A DNA stretch of 64,000 bases from Owenia fusiformis (GCA_903813345.2 CAIIXF020000002.1:1092001-1156000); one strand, 5' to 3'. Positions 47,051-58,779 are shown, numbered from the stretch's first letter. A program made the numbers and translations. The notes: generated from the sequence alone by a model not told the origin.

Positions 47051-47864
47051 GTATTCTCGAAGAAAGCAACTTTTTTTCAAGATTATCATTCTGCATCGTA
47101 ATTCTACTGTTGTATGTGATGTGGTGTTGAAATGTCAGCAGAAATACATATCCATACGATAATCGAGTGAATCAGATAACAGATTTTTCGAAAACCCGTC
47201 TCGTGCTAAGAGTGTAAAAACTTGTATTAACATGCTCAAAAGTGCCAATGTGCACATCAATGTCAAGCTAAATCAATGTTGTGTCTAAAACAGGTACCCG
47301 ATCTACTCAAAACAGCTTGTCATCCACGTATACACGCTTAGCAAACACGGCGAAATGACCTGAATCTTTGAATTTCGTTCAATAGCTAGTAATGTTTGCT
47401 CCGGTCTTCGTCATAAGTGTTCATCAGACTTCACGCATGCGCAGGAGAAAAACCATCAACCAATAAGGTTTATAAATCAATTTTGCGCATGCGCCTTACA
47501 ACGGTAAACAAATTCGTATTTATAAACGAACCAGTTTGAGATAACCCGATATCAGTCGGAGAAATCTGACGATCTACGAAACTCACTTCAAAAAATCAAA
47601 TGCGGACTGACGGCGTATTCTACTATGTTTGGATCTAAGATTTTCAGTATAGATAAAGTCTTTTATGATCTTTCGAATGAGGTAAGTCTCTAGTTCGAAA
47701 GACAATCGTATCAACTTGAACAAAAGTTGAGTTTTGACGAAAAATTTTAACATGCGCAGAAGTCCCATTTTCGTTGTACCATATTGACTGAATAGATTTT
47801 GATGTAGCCAATGACGCCATTCATGAAATGTTCGTTATCGAATGTGCAAATACATTTTACAATA
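47051..47864. other. Intergenic; two NRF1-like palindromes
   Basis: CGCATGCGCA at 47434-47443 and TGCGCATGCGCC at 47484-47495 match the palindromic NRF1 consensus and lie 40 bp apart in otherwise AT-rich DNA. No transcript or first exon could be recognised next to them. Confidence 0.4.
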
Positions 47865-48055
47865 TAAAAATATTTTTCAAATAGACACGCTTGGATTGTA
47901 ATGTTAAAATGTATTTAGAGTCATTTAACTTGTTAATATTGATAACCCCTTTACTCTTCTGTAATATATGTCTGTAATGTGATATGCATGTATAAATTGT
48001 TTTTGCTCTCCAATAAAACGGAGGAAATAAAGAAACATAAACATTAACATTGTAA
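47865..48055 (+). mobile_element. Probable 3' end of a CR1-like retrotransposon
   Basis: The end GGAGGAAATAAAGAAACATA followed by AACATTAACA resembles the 3' tail of the 6.4 kb element (GGAAATAAACATAAACATAA), and the AT-rich UTR before it has the same character. No coding sequence remains. Confidence 0.4.
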
Positions 48056-48419
48056 AGACGCACCTATGAAAGTCTGTCGCTGATACAAAGGCGTAGTTCT
48101 AAATAAATAAATAAAAGGGAGGTTAAGGATACACGTTTTTAAACTTGTTGTTTAGATTTGACAATTTTCAATTTTATTTGTCTTTTTCACTAATTTCAGC
48201 ATTCTTTGGCCATATTCAGACTGTACATGTTATAGACTGTATATGATGATACAGTATACAATAGACAATACAATTCAATTACAACGATTGAATTATGACC
48301 CTAATAATTGTGGGCCATACATCAATATAGTGCTCAATATAGGTCAACAAGATACTAGCGTGCATATAAATGTAATAATAATTTAAAGCAGTATACCCAT
48401 TTTGAAAAATCAGATGAAC

Positions 48420-48650
48420 ACATTTTTTCATGGGGAGATTGTAATGGAGAGCGCACTACAAACACGTGATCAACAACATACATAAAGACGTGGCATTTGA
48501 GTTCAAAAATCAACCAATCATAATTGAACATATTAATCAAATGATAAACTATATATATATATATTGGTAAATTTACATAATAATTTACACAACAAAGAGC
48601 GGTTGCCATCGGGACGAGAGGAACAATAAAGAACAAGCGAATTCGATTGC
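48420..48650 (+). repeat. Dispersed repeat, copy 2 (partner at 4240-4460)
   Basis: Shares AACCAATCATAAT and TTGCCATCGGGACGAGAGG with the first copy. It is interrupted by a short (TA)n tract at 48550-48563 that the partner lacks. Confidence 0.6.
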
Positions 48651-49674
48651 AGTTCATATACTTATCGGTGATTCGACATCTGAATAGCAAAGTAAAGGTA
48701 AGTTTATTCATGAATATATATCTCATTAAAGCATTAGAGCTCAAGGAAATATTACGATACCTCTTAGTTAAGCTATTTCCCCCCGTTCATTCACCATCCT
48801 TTTTGATACGTTTAAATGTTAAAACACATATTCGGATATACGTTTTCACCAGTTGAGCACCTGCACACAATACCGTTTTCTTATCATGAAGGATCTAACA
48901 GGGGCTTTAAAATTTGAAAATATTTCATATTGATATTTTTGAAGTTTATGACTGATGATCTGTTAATGAATAGGTTTGAATGTAATTAGCATGACCTATT
49001 TATTCTACTTTTTACATTGAAAATGAAACCGTCTATCCGTCTTTATGTTTTAGTTCATTTTTTTAAATAATTTATTTCACCTTCATTGCATATCTATGTT
49101 GTTCTTAAAGATTTGACAAGTAAACGAATACTATTTATTTGTAGTGTAATCCATGGTTTTTAATTATCTCTGTCATAGGTATTCCCCAGGGTTGCACTTA
49201 TTGTCAAACTTATTTTGATTTATAATCTTGTTATCTTTTGAATCATGATCTTAAAACTTGAATATGTGAACATACATTAATGTACAGGCCCATCAGATGG
49301 GGGCGGCTGACGGACTTCACCCATTGGCACCCCCTTACTGAAATTGAAAGGGAAACTTTTAATTATTTTTTCTATTTGATTCAAACACTTTGGAAGTGGA
49401 TAGAAATCACTGAATAGAATTGTCTCCCTTGTACCTCCTACCAGAAAAATTAAATAGTTTTAGATTTTCATTGTCTCAAATACAAAAAATGTCAAGAAAT
49501 ATAGCATCCCTCTTAAAATAATAGAAAAATACAAATTATTTTGTCTCTAACATTTAAAGTAAAATGCTCTGTTAAGTGCTATGATAAATACGATATAAAT
49601 CCAATGTATGTAATTTTCGAAAAGTTGACTTAATTTGGGATATCATCATATCGTGATATCTGATGATATCCTCA
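48651..49674. other. Intergenic, nothing recognised
   Basis: No gene or clear repeat was recognised. A short ATATCATCATATCGTGATAT-type palindrome lies at 49641-49665. Confidence 0.35.
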
Positions 49675-52600
49675 TGATTGGTCAATTTTTTTTTATTATT
49701 AAATTTATTTCAATAGAATACAAAAAATGTAAATACAAACATGTAAATTCTTAAATCGCCACAATGGCATTATATAAGAATAGGGGGCAGGTGGAAGTAG
49801 AAGTGGCAGAGCAGGCAGGGTCTTGGACTAGGGCAAGTGTGACGGGACTTGAGGATACTAGAGATGGATAAGAAGGAGGGAATTAGCTATTGTCTTTGAT
49901 AAAATTAACAATGAGAAGTAGTATTTGGGAATTTGCATCTATGTTTAATTTGGGAATTCCTGTTTTCAAAATAGCTATGAAATCAGTTTGAGAGAGATTA
50001 TGACTGAAGATGTTTGGTTCGAGATCAGTGAGTTTGTCCATGAATTGCTGTCTTTGTATAGTAAGTAAGTCACATTGAAAGAGAAAATGTTTCAGAGTTT
50101 GTGGTTTTCCACAAGTGCAATTAGGGCTGTCAATAGACTGAAAGTTGTGAGCGTAGAACTGGGCTTTAAAGTATAGGCCAGCTCTCACTTTATTGAGAAC
50201 TATTTCTTGAACCCTTGTTAGATTAAGCTGGCTTGTTGACAAAATCGAGGGCGTTTTTTGGAAATGTACTCTTTGGTGTTTTTTAAAATTCGAAAGAGTA
50301 TTCTTAGATTTAATAGCAGGTGGAAGATTGATCCAATTTGAAATTGCAGCTGGTATTGCTGAGGTGGAGAATCTATTTGAGCATCTAATGGGCATTTTAA
50401 ATGCTTCATTATATCTTAATACTCTGTTAGCATGGTTTCTAAATTTGTCAAAAATATCAGTTACATAGGGAGGACTTGTACCATTTACAATTTTGAACAT
50501 AAAGTTGTTAATCTGGATACTGCGTCTTGATTCAAGAGTTGGCCAATTGAGTAGGTTTAAAACCTTTTTTGAACTGCTCCCTTGGATACACCCAGAACAA
50601 TAAAGTGCAGCTTTATAATAAAAACTGTCGAGTCGTTGTAATAGGAACTTTGAGGCTGTGCTGTACATGATAGCACCATAGTCAAAATGGGGTAAAATAA
50701 AGGACTTAAATATGGTTTCTAGATGCTTACTACCTAACTTATATTTAAGTTTCTTTAAAGGGTTCAACATTTTTCGTATTTTTGATATGATTTCTCCAAT
50801 ATGCTTGTCATATGATAAGCTTGGGTCAAAAGTAAATCCCAGATGTTTGTGCTCGTGATCTCTGGTAATTTCAACATTGTTTAACTTTGAAACAGAAACA
50901 TTATCGACTTTAGATCTGGATGAGTGGAATATCATTTCAGAACTCTTTTCAGGTTTAAACTCCAATTTCCAGGTGTCAGACCATTTTTCAATTTTAATTA
51001 GGTTAGATCTGGCTATTGCATCTACTTCTTGTGGATGCTTAGGGTCAAAAGGATGATGTAGAGAAGTGTCATCCGCATAAATATAGCAATGCCCCTCCAG
51101 ATTGTCTGGAAGGTCATTAATGTATAAGAGAAATAATATTGGCCCAAGTATTGAGCCCTGGGGGACACCACAATTGATAAAGTCATTTTCAGAATAATTT
51201 GAGAGTTCCCCAGATATCTGTACAGCAATTTTTCTGTTAGTAAGGTAAGATTTGATAATTTTTTGAATTTGCCCTTGGAAGCCATATGCTGAAAGTTTAT
51301 GAAGTAGTAGCTTATGTGGTACTCTGTCAAATACAGCCGCTATATCTAGAAAAATTGTTTTGGAAGCTTTTCCTTGTTGAAATGTGCTCTGAAGAAAATG
51401 TTCAATCGATAAAAAGTGATGAATAGTACTATGACCTGGTAAGAATCCGGACTGATGTTTGAAAAGAAGATTATTGTCAATTAAATGCTTCCTGATTCGA
51501 TCAGCTAAAACTTTTTCAAATACTTTAGAGATACAGCTTAAAAGAGTGATAGGTCTATAATTGTTGATGTTCGATTTGTCATTCTTCTTAAAAATTGGGC
51601 AAACATTTCCAATTTTCCAGATATCCGGGTAGGTACACTTTGATAAAAGTTTGTTGAATAAGTTGGCTAAAGGTTTTGAAATGGTATGGGCTGTCAAATT
51701 CAACATTTTGTTGGTGATGTTATCTGGGCCACATGCCTTTGAGGTGTCTAAGGACAAAATTATTTTCATTACCTCGAATTGATCGGTCTGGGCGGAAATG
51801 AGTAGAGAATTAGTCCTAATTGGGAAATGGGGCAATTGATCAAAAGTTGCATCAGTATGATTTTTTGAGGCAAAGAAACTCATAAATCGGTTAGCTATAT
51901 CAAGGTTGTTAGATAAGTCGTGTCCAGAGACATCATCATAGATACTAGAAATATCATTTTTATGTAAATTGTTACCAAGGAATGATTTAATTAACCTCCA
52001 ATAGTTTTTATCAGATTTATTGAGTTGGTCAATTGAGGAGATAGTTTTGAGTTCATGTGCCTCTTTGGCTTGTTCAATTAGTTGGGAAACTTTAGAAGCT
52101 TGTTGATTATAATTGAATTTGTTAACTTGATTAGGAGCTTTTGAAAATTTCTTATATAAAACTTTCTTTTTTGATATTTCACGTTTAAGATTATCATTGA
52201 ACCATGGCTGGTCATTTGACCTTACAGTGATGATTTTATTTGGAATTTTGGATTTGTATATGTCCGAGAGTTTTTCAATAAAGTTAGAGGTAGCTAAGTC
52301 CAAGTCTATGTTTCTATCGATAATATCTGTCCATTCGGTATTTCTAATTGCATCATTCAAAGTTTCAAGATTAGCTTCATGGTATTTCCAAATGGTTTTT
52401 TTAATAGGCTTGGACTTAGTCACACCAACTTTAATTTGAGCTACAATTGTGCTGTGGTCGGTTTTTTCAATGGGATCAGTGACATCCCAGTTGTCAAAAA
52501 TATCTGGAGAATCGGTCAAAATATGATCAATGCAGGATTTGGAGTGATCAGTTATTCTAGTTGGTTCACTAACAAGTTGTACAAAGTCTTGGTTATCTAT

Positions 52601-52857
52601 GGTTTCTAAGAGTTTAGTTCCTGCTAAGTTTATGTCATCATTATCATACCAGATTGAATGTTTTGCATTCAGGTCACCCATCAGTATGACATGGTCAAAG
52701 GCCGGCTGAGATGTTACTATTTGATCAAGTTGAGTTTCCAATAATGAAAAATAATTTCTTGTTTCTGTTGCATTCTGACTGGGTGACCTGTAGCAAGTGC
52801 CAAATAAAATTCGTTTATGGTTCACAATAACAGTTACTAACAGGATGATTGGTCAAT
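49675..52857 (-). mobile_element. 5'-truncated non-LTR retrotransposon with target duplication
   Basis: The insert 49687-52844 is flanked by ATGATTGTCAAT (49675-49686) and ATGATTGGTCAAT (52845-52857), a near-perfect 12-13 bp target duplication. On the minus strand the element starts inside the endonuclease domain, runs through an open 980-codon frame, a ~190 bp 3' UTR with AATAAA, and a poly-A-like AATAATAAAAAAAA end. Together these are the signature of target-primed reverse transcription with 5' truncation. The intact frame implies a recent event. Confidence 0.92.
49883..52825 (-). CDS. ORF2 (partial endonuclease, full reverse transcriptase), 980 codons, uninterrupted
   Basis: Endonuclease remnant: GTCYRSPSQN, MGDLNAKHSIW (catalytic region), ITDHSKSCIDHIL and TDHSTIV; the first ~100 residues are lost to truncation. 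Reverse transcriptase: ACGPDNI, NYRPITLLSCISKVFEK, LPGHSTIHH, FLDIAAVFDRVPH (motif A with its aspartate), CGVPQGSILGPILFLLYIND (motif B) and YIYADDTSLH (motif C, both aspartates present). Then HKHLGFTFDPSL, the thumb, and a C-terminal zinc knuckle CTCGKPQTLKHFLFQC. Jockey-superfamily, CR1/L2/I-like. The first codon is GTG at the edge of the insert, not a real start. The protein is unlikely to be made from its own promoter. Confidence 0.9.
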   Translation of the reverse strand: MNHKRILFGTCYRSPSQNATETRNYFSLLETQLDQIVTSQPAFDHVILMGDLNAKHSIWYDNDDINLAGTKLLETIDNQDFVQLVSEPTRITDHSKSCIDHILTDSPDIFDNWDVTDPIEKTDHSTIVAQIKVGVTKSKPIKKTIWKYHEANLETLNDAIRNTEWTDIIDRNIDLDLATSNFIEKLSDIYKSKIPNKIITVRSNDQPWFNDNLKREISKKKVLYKKFSKAPNQVNKFNYNQQASKVSQLIEQAKEAHELKTISSIDQLNKSDKNYWRLIKSFLGNNLHKNDISSIYDDVSGHDLSNNLDIANRFMSFFASKNHTDATFDQLPHFPIRTNSLLISAQTDQFEVMKIILSLDTSKACGPDNITNKMLNLTAHTISKPLANLFNKLLSKCTYPDIWKIGNVCPIFKKNDKSNINNYRPITLLSCISKVFEKVLADRIRKHLIDNNLLFKHQSGFLPGHSTIHHFLSIEHFLQSTFQQGKASKTIFLDIAAVFDRVPHKLLLHKLSAYGFQGQIQKIIKSYLTNRKIAVQISGELSNYSENDFINCGVPQGSILGPILFLLYINDLPDNLEGHCYIYADDTSLHHPFDPKHPQEVDAIARSNLIKIEKWSDTWKLEFKPEKSSEMIFHSSRSKVDNVSVSKLNNVEITRDHEHKHLGFTFDPSLSYDKHIGEIISKIRKMLNPLKKLKYKLGSKHLETIFKSFILPHFDYGAIMYSTASKFLLQRLDSFYYKAALYCSGCIQGSSSKKVLNLLNWPTLESRRSIQINNFMFKIVNGTSPPYVTDIFDKFRNHANRVLRYNEAFKMPIRCSNRFSTSAIPAAISNWINLPPAIKSKNTLSNFKKHQRVHFQKTPSILSTSQLNLTRVQEIVLNKVRAGLYFKAQFYAHNFQSIDSPNCTCGKPQTLKHFLFQCDLLTIQRQQFMDKLTDLEPNIFSHNLSQTDFIAILKTGIPKLNIDANSQILLLIVNFIKDNS

Positions 52858-53145
52858 GGAGCCGCTATCAAAATAAAAACAAAAACATCTGGACTTTGAA
52901 GCTTCAGCTACTTTCCAAAACCAAGGAAAATATGTTTTATCATTGTTCACTAATAATTTATCATATTTTCACATTTTGAACTTTCATTTGATTATTTTTT
53001 TTAATTAGACCCCTGCTGAAATCTCAAATAAATAAAAATCTGTAATAATATGTGATCCTCAACAAATTAAGAAACACTCAATGATGATATTATAACATAT
53101 ATAAACTAATTTATTCCATAATACTACTGTTTTTCCTGGGAAATA
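52858..53145. other. Intergenic, nothing recognised
   Basis: AT-rich flank between the retrotransposon and the tandem array. Confidence 0.35.
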
Positions 53146-53285
53146 AAATCATATTATCCCTCTTAAAATCATATATACTCGAAAAATCATATTGTCCCTG
53201 TAAAAAAATCATATATACTCGAAAAATCATATTGTCCCTGGAAAAAAATCATATATACTCAAAAAATCATATTGTCCCTATTTTT
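53146..53285 (+). repeat. 40 bp tandem repeat, four units
   Basis: ATCATATTGTCCCT starts at 53186, 53226 and 53266, with a variant ATCATATTATCCC at 53148. Each unit also includes AAAATCATATATACTCGAA. The period is 38-40 bp. Confidence 0.85.
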
Positions 53286-53465
53286 TCCAAAAAAGTTGTT
53301 TTTTCAAAAAAATCATTTTTTCCAATTTTTTTTCAGAAATGTTCAGATTTTTTTTTCAAAAAATTGCAATTTTTCAAAGATTTTCATTTATTTAAAAAAA
53401 ATTCAATTTTGAATCATTTTTTCCCAAAATTTTCAATTTTTCAATATTCTTTCATATTTCCTTTT
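53286..53465 (+). repeat. TTTTTCAAAAA low-complexity tract
   Basis: Alternating T and A runs (TTTTTTCAAAAAA and variants) follow the 40 bp array directly. They are self-complementary and prone to alignment artefacts. Confidence 0.7.
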
Positions 53466-53859
53466 CCTTGAATTCTCAAAAATTAAATTATGGAATAAAA
53501 AGGTTATTTCATGCTTGATTTTCAATATGAATTTTATTCCAGGGTAATATGATATTGACCGAGAGAAATATGATATTGACCGAACGAGCGTTAGACTATA
53601 ACAATTAACTTGAACAGAGTTCAATGAGTTTTACCACCCACTTTGAGTCTGGAGTCCATTTTGATATTATTTTACAGTTGAAATCAAAAAAATGTGCTTA
53701 CTATTGTATGTATGTATGTATAATTTATTTACCTCTTAAATAAAAGAGAGTTACATTCATAGGCTTAACATATAATGGACTTTAAGTAAGATAATTAAAA
53801 CATATTAAAAATTATGTGTTATATGATAAAGGATAATTAATCTCTACCCAAGAGTAATT

Positions 53860-56800
53860 GTCTATGCCTGTGCAACTCGTACACGTGCATCGCTATAAGT
53901 AGCAAGGTCTCCTTATCATCATTGTATACAATTCCTAAAATCACTTTAAGAGTAAAATCATCGTTCATTACATTTAGATTTCCCCTTGCTATATTGAGTA
54001 AGGGTTTTCTGACATTCGTAAAAGCTGGACAGGTAATCAGGAAATGCTGAACACTATCTCTTTCGTTAAGGTCACAAAAATTACAAAGGACGATTCTCGG
54101 TTTGGAGAACTAAGTTCATCAATCTAAATGAGCATTATCCCTGCTTCGGACATATTTGATTTTTTTACATAACATAGATTTGAATGTTTTCTTTTGAATA
54201 GTCATAATTTAATTTGGGTAATATTTCTAGATTTTTCGCAAAAAAATATTAGCGCAGTACACTGATGAACTTCTTTCCCCAAATCGAGACTTGTATTTTA
54301 TTGAATCTGTCTAATTGAGCGTTATCCCTGCTTCAGAACTATTTGTTATTCTTACATCTTGTAGATTTAAATGTCCTCTTTTGAATATTCATAGTTTAAT
54401 TTGGGTAATATTTCTATATTTTTCATTAAAAAAATCATTAGCCCAGGAGACTGTTCTCCAAACCGAGAATCGTCCTTTCTGATATAGGTGTGTCACCCTC
54501 ACGTCGTCTACTATTTACATCATATGTCGAGGTTAACAGCTTAACCATCATTTTACAGAGGTACATGAGATTGGGGTTTTCTTTAGCAATCACCCACCAT
54601 ACATTGGGTTTTAAAGTAGACAGCGATCCTGTCACCACATTTAGATTTTTATACATTAAAGACGATAGTACAGTACAAAAATTGTGAAATCTCTTGACAC
54701 GTCCGTACACTACAATTCTAAATTCTTGTTTGGATGGAATTTGAGCATTAAAAATCATGTCCTTGACATAGTCTGTGAGATTATAAAACAGAACCGTATC
54801 CCACATTTGAGCTAATGGAGACTTCCTACCCTGATATGTTGATTTTAAATACATCATTCGTATAAGTCTTTCTAAACAAATAACCTTATATATACAACTT
54901 ACAGGCAACCTTAACAACATGTACAGAAACATTAATCTATCACAGTCAATTTTTGCTCTAACAGACATCCAACCAAGCAAACTTGTAGCAACAGGGTCCG
55001 GTGTATTCTTTGGCAGTGTCTGGATGCGTTTTCCGATCTCTTTGTGTAGTCCTTCCATGAGATTACTATCATTGTTTGTGTAAGGTATAACTGCGCACCC
55101 ATACGTCAGAGTTGGGTAGGAGAAAGACCAATAAAGCTTCGATCCAAGCAGGGGGTGTATTCCACCACACCCATTGCCTAGGCCTAAGAGTGAACAAAAT
55201 TTGCTCCTTGCACAGGATATTGCAGATTTTACATGTAAATTTGTACTACCTAGTGGTATTCCAACATGTTGAGCCGAGTTTACAATTTAAAGGGAACATT
55301 TACCAAGTTTGAAATCTTGGACAGCCATTTTTCTTGGGCCAAAATACACAATGACACATTTATCTGGGTGGGATTCAAATCTCCAGCGACGACTGAAGTA
55401 AGGTATTCATTTGATCATGCCCAGTGGTAATGATGGCAAGATCATCAGCATATGCCGGATAACCCACAGGGTGTTCCCCAATTTTCGCAACCATTTGACT
55501 GTCAACCAACTCGAGTAACAAGTCTGCCAAGAAAAACTGATACAAAATCATACTACAGTGGACATTGAAAGATTTTGGGTTTAAGATTCCACTAACAAAA
55601 ACTTTACATTTGTATTTACAATAGGACTGGTACAAAATTCGCCACGCAAGACCATTTATACCGTTTTGATATAGCTTCCAGAATAGACCGTCAATCCAGG
55701 TACCGTCAAAAGCTTTCTTAATGTCCATTAACGCCAATATGACACCATCCTTAATATTATGGGCAATGGTTTCCTGTAGTAACAATGATGTTTGAAGAGA
55801 TGAGCAATTTTCAATAGATGCCCCCTGGAGCTGGGGAATTTTGCTCCTAAGCCGAGGCAGCATTCTTAACAGAACAAGATTGTCAATTATAATTTCCTTA
55901 AAATGCTCATGAGTGTTATTCCCCGATGATGATCCTTGTTAAGACAGTCTTTATTCCCAGATTTTAGTAAGGGAATAGGAATACCAGTGCAAAAGTCTTC
56001 TGGGATGTACTCGCTGACTCGCATAGCATTAAAAAGTAAGGTTAATAACGAAGTCATACAATCACCACCGTATTTGATATGCTCAGCATTTAGCCCATCA
56101 TGCCCGACTGCCTTGTTGTTATTAAGTTTCATTATACAATCCTTCACTTCTCTCACTGTGAACTTCGTGTCAAGAATACCATCATTGTTCAATAAAGATT
56201 CTGCATGCATGTTTTTCAAATCAGATACAACGATTTGCTCAAAATCTTGATCAAAAATATCCCTGTGATCATATGATGCTAGTTTGCTGAAGTATGATTG
56301 CCAATCATTATTTATATCAGTGGGATCAGTTAAAATATCACCAGAATCTGATCTGATAGACCCCGTTGACTTACTTGTACAATTTCTACTTTTATTCAAG
56401 AGGTACCAAAAAGTTCTTTGATCCATATCATTAGCATCATAAATATCATTAAGCTGTTTCTGTTCATAGTTAACACGTGACTGATTAAATGCAGCTCGGA
56501 AGCCTTTCTTCGCTTCCTTGTAAGCTTTCCTGATAGGATCAGAAGAATCCCTTGGTCTCCCTGCTTTAGTCCATTTGTGCCAGGCTGCTTTTTGTTTTTT
56601 CTTAAGAATAGACAGATCATTGTTCCAAAATGGCTTCTGATGCTTTATAAATTTTTTCAAAGGAATGGCATCATCAGCTCTGCATTTAACAATTTCAATC
56701 AAGCGTTCAATGAAAATATCGATGTCCTTAATCAAGTTTGCTATTGTCTGACATACTACTGATTAAAGGCTCCAAATCTGACTGCAAAGGGATTGTATAT

Positions 56801-57360
56801 TTATCATTTACCTCATCACGAGACACCCTGTACCATGAGTAAACCTTCTTGACATATAGCGTTGAGCTTTTAACATGTTTAATAGATGGCAGGTCGAAAA
56901 CACTTTTAATTGCTAAATGGCCATGAGTTGGCGTATACGCGCTACATAAAACCCTACAACTAATTACACTCTCCAACATGGATTCAGAAATAACAATATG
57001 GTCAATATACGATTTATACCCAGTGGCTGATTCATAAGTATAAATAGGCCCTTGTGTTTTGTTTTGCATATCGAGGGCAACTAATCCGTTACGTTGCATC
57101 ATTTGGAACAATAGTTGACCGTTAAAACTATGAACACCAGTAGAACGCCGTGTACCATACAAATTGCCCAAATTGGCATTAAAATCGCCAGTAATTACTA
57201 TTCTAGCATCTGTTTGACAACTAATTACACATTCTTCCAATGCATTGAGCACGTCTTCAAAATTTTCATTTTTACACCCAATCTGTGGCAAATATACAGA
57301 AAATATAAAAATTGGCACAGTTGCCTTAAAGAGTTTACGATAATTTTGCTTATATATTAT
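53860..57360 (-). pseudogene. ORF2 endonuclease/reverse transcriptase, family B (broken)
   Basis: Endonuclease (56728-57318): PIFIFSVYLPQIG, GDFNANLGN, YTYESATGYKSYIDHIV and PTHGHLAI. Linker and reverse transcriptase start (55887-56735): PFWNNDLSILKKKQKAAW and NNNKAVGHDGLNAEHIKYGG. Catalytic part (55375-55863): LMDIKKAFDGTWIDGL (motif A), a motif B region that has lost its GVHQGGVLS core, and YPAYADDLAII (motif C). Connector (54438-55058): LHKEIGKRIQTLPKN. After the insertion, the zinc knuckle CNFCDLNERDSVQHFLITCP lies near 54030-54090. Four or more frame changes are visible and the motif B deletion alone would inactivate it. Confidence 0.85.
54088..54475. mobile_element. Inverted-repeat insertion inside family B ORF2
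   Basis: GGACGATTCTCGGTTTGGAG plus AAC (54088-54110) and its exact complement (54453-54475) bound ~340 bp absent from the related element at 28.8 kb. The interior is an old direct duplication of ~187 bp (GAGC(A/G)TTATCCCTGCTTC near 54130 and 54318). The outermost bases overlap retrotransposon coding sequence, so the exact ends are uncertain. A small non-autonomous DNA element or a templated inverted duplication would both fit. Confidence 0.65.
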
Positions 57361-57380
57361 TTCTAAAAGAAAAATTTAAA

Positions 57381-57966
57381 CAAAAAAACTCTCCTGAAAA
57401 TGACCCCTGCGTAATCCCAAATGAATAATAATGAACGGCAATGTTGAGCGATGCTCAACATGCTATACTATGTTCAGTGATATTATATCTACCAATCTAC
57501 TAACGATCTGTCTAAAACAGTGGTGCTTCGGCGGAGGGAATGAACAATAACGTCAGACTGGCAAAACTGTATTTCATGGGTTTCATCTATTGTTAAAATT
57601 AATTGTTGTGAATCGAACGTAAAAAAGGGGCTTCAATAAAACGTTGTATGAAAAAAGCATATATTGCTCCAAAACTTGAATATGTAATAAGCATCGTTTG
57701 AACTTCACAAATGGTCAGAGAACAGAACAAATATGTATCTGAGAATATTATTCTGCCAACTGTTTTCAACAAGGTACTCGAATATCTTTGAACCTTTTTT
57801 AATCCATGAAGATGTATTTCTCCAATTTCATGAACAATTGATTGGCAGCAACCGCATGTTATTTTCTCTCCGAAAATTCGCTGTATTAGACCGTAGAAAT
57901 AACAAATTTTTGATCTTGAATATTGGAATCGCACTTCTTTCTTTTACTCTCAGTTTGACGGTCAGG
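57381..57966. other. Unassigned; short frames on both strands
   Basis: Frames 57599-57934 (minus) and 57733-58002 (plus) overlap and show no domain. No repeat partner was seen. Confidence 0.35.
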
Positions 57967-58616
57967 AAAGTGTATAAGTCAACCAACAATATCCACCTTT
58001 AAAAATCATGTCAAAAGAAACTTCTCAACCCAACCAAAGATATTTACAAATTGTCAAAATATTGATATTGATAGATTTTATGAAATTAGTTTGAACAGGC
58101 TTAGAGTAGGATTTCTTTTAAAATCACATAAATATGCTCATAACTTTCCTGGAATTTTGGATGACCTCTGTCAATGTGGAAAACCACAAACTACTGAACA
58201 CTTTTTCCTTCACTGCAACCTACATATCAATGAAAGACTAACTCTACTTGCAAAACTTTCAGAGCTAAATGCAATTGAAATTTTTCTAGATTCAAATGTT
58301 CGAAACAAAATTGAATTTCTACTAAATGGAAATGACGAACTAAATATTGAAGAAAACCAAGCTGTGCTGCAGATTACTGCCAATTTTGTATTCAGCTGTA
58401 AATAACTATTTAATTTGTTTTCTGCTTATTGCCTAAACACCCCAGACAGAAAACCTGACACCACCCTTTAGTTTTTTTTGTTTTTTTATAATTTTACTAT
58501 GTTTGTTAAATAAAAACTGCCACCAATGTTTTTCAACTTCGGCAGTCATTACATGTGTAATTTGTATGTACTAAAATTGAATAAAGAAGAATAAAAAAAA
58601 AAAAAAAAAGTGTATA
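57967..58616 (+). mobile_element. Short 5'-truncated non-LTR insertion with poly-A and TSD
   Basis: AAAGTGTATA occurs at 57967-57976 and again at 58607-58616, directly after a run of about 17 A preceded by AATAAAGAAGAAT. The 630 bp between them hold the last ~143 codons of an ORF2 plus a 3' UTR. This is a textbook truncated target-primed insertion. Confidence 0.88.
57977..58405 (+). pseudogene. ORF2 C-terminal fragment with zinc knuckle
   Basis: Translation begins at the truncation point and runs STFKNHVKRNF, LNRLRVGFLLKSHKYAHNFP, then CQCGKPQTTEHFFLHCNLHI to a TAA at 58403. The CxC..H..C zinc knuckle and its context resemble the C-terminus of the 980-codon element at 49883 (CTCGKPQTLKHFLFQC), so the two are related families. 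There is no reverse transcriptase core. Confidence 0.82.
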
Positions 58617-58779
58617 CATCTATTTGCGCATGTGCGGCCTTAAGAGAAAGCATGATTGTTCACGTGATTATTGCGACCATTTGAAAAGACATGCATACAC
58701 TGATCGGCGTGATATAAATAAATTATGTTCATGATCACCAAATAGCATCTATAGTTTTTGGGATTTGAATTGTTACCGC

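Larger units (their letters stand above)
53705..57380 (-). mobile_element. Non-LTR retrotransposon family B, longer copy
   Basis: The same family as 28403-30165 but retaining most of the endonuclease. On the minus strand: partial endonuclease, reverse transcriptase, zinc knuckle, 3' UTR and a (TACA)n microsatellite tail at 53705-53722. The 5' end is truncated near 57355-57380. A ~388 bp inverted-repeat insertion at 54088-54475 interrupts the C-terminal coding region. Confidence 0.82.
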
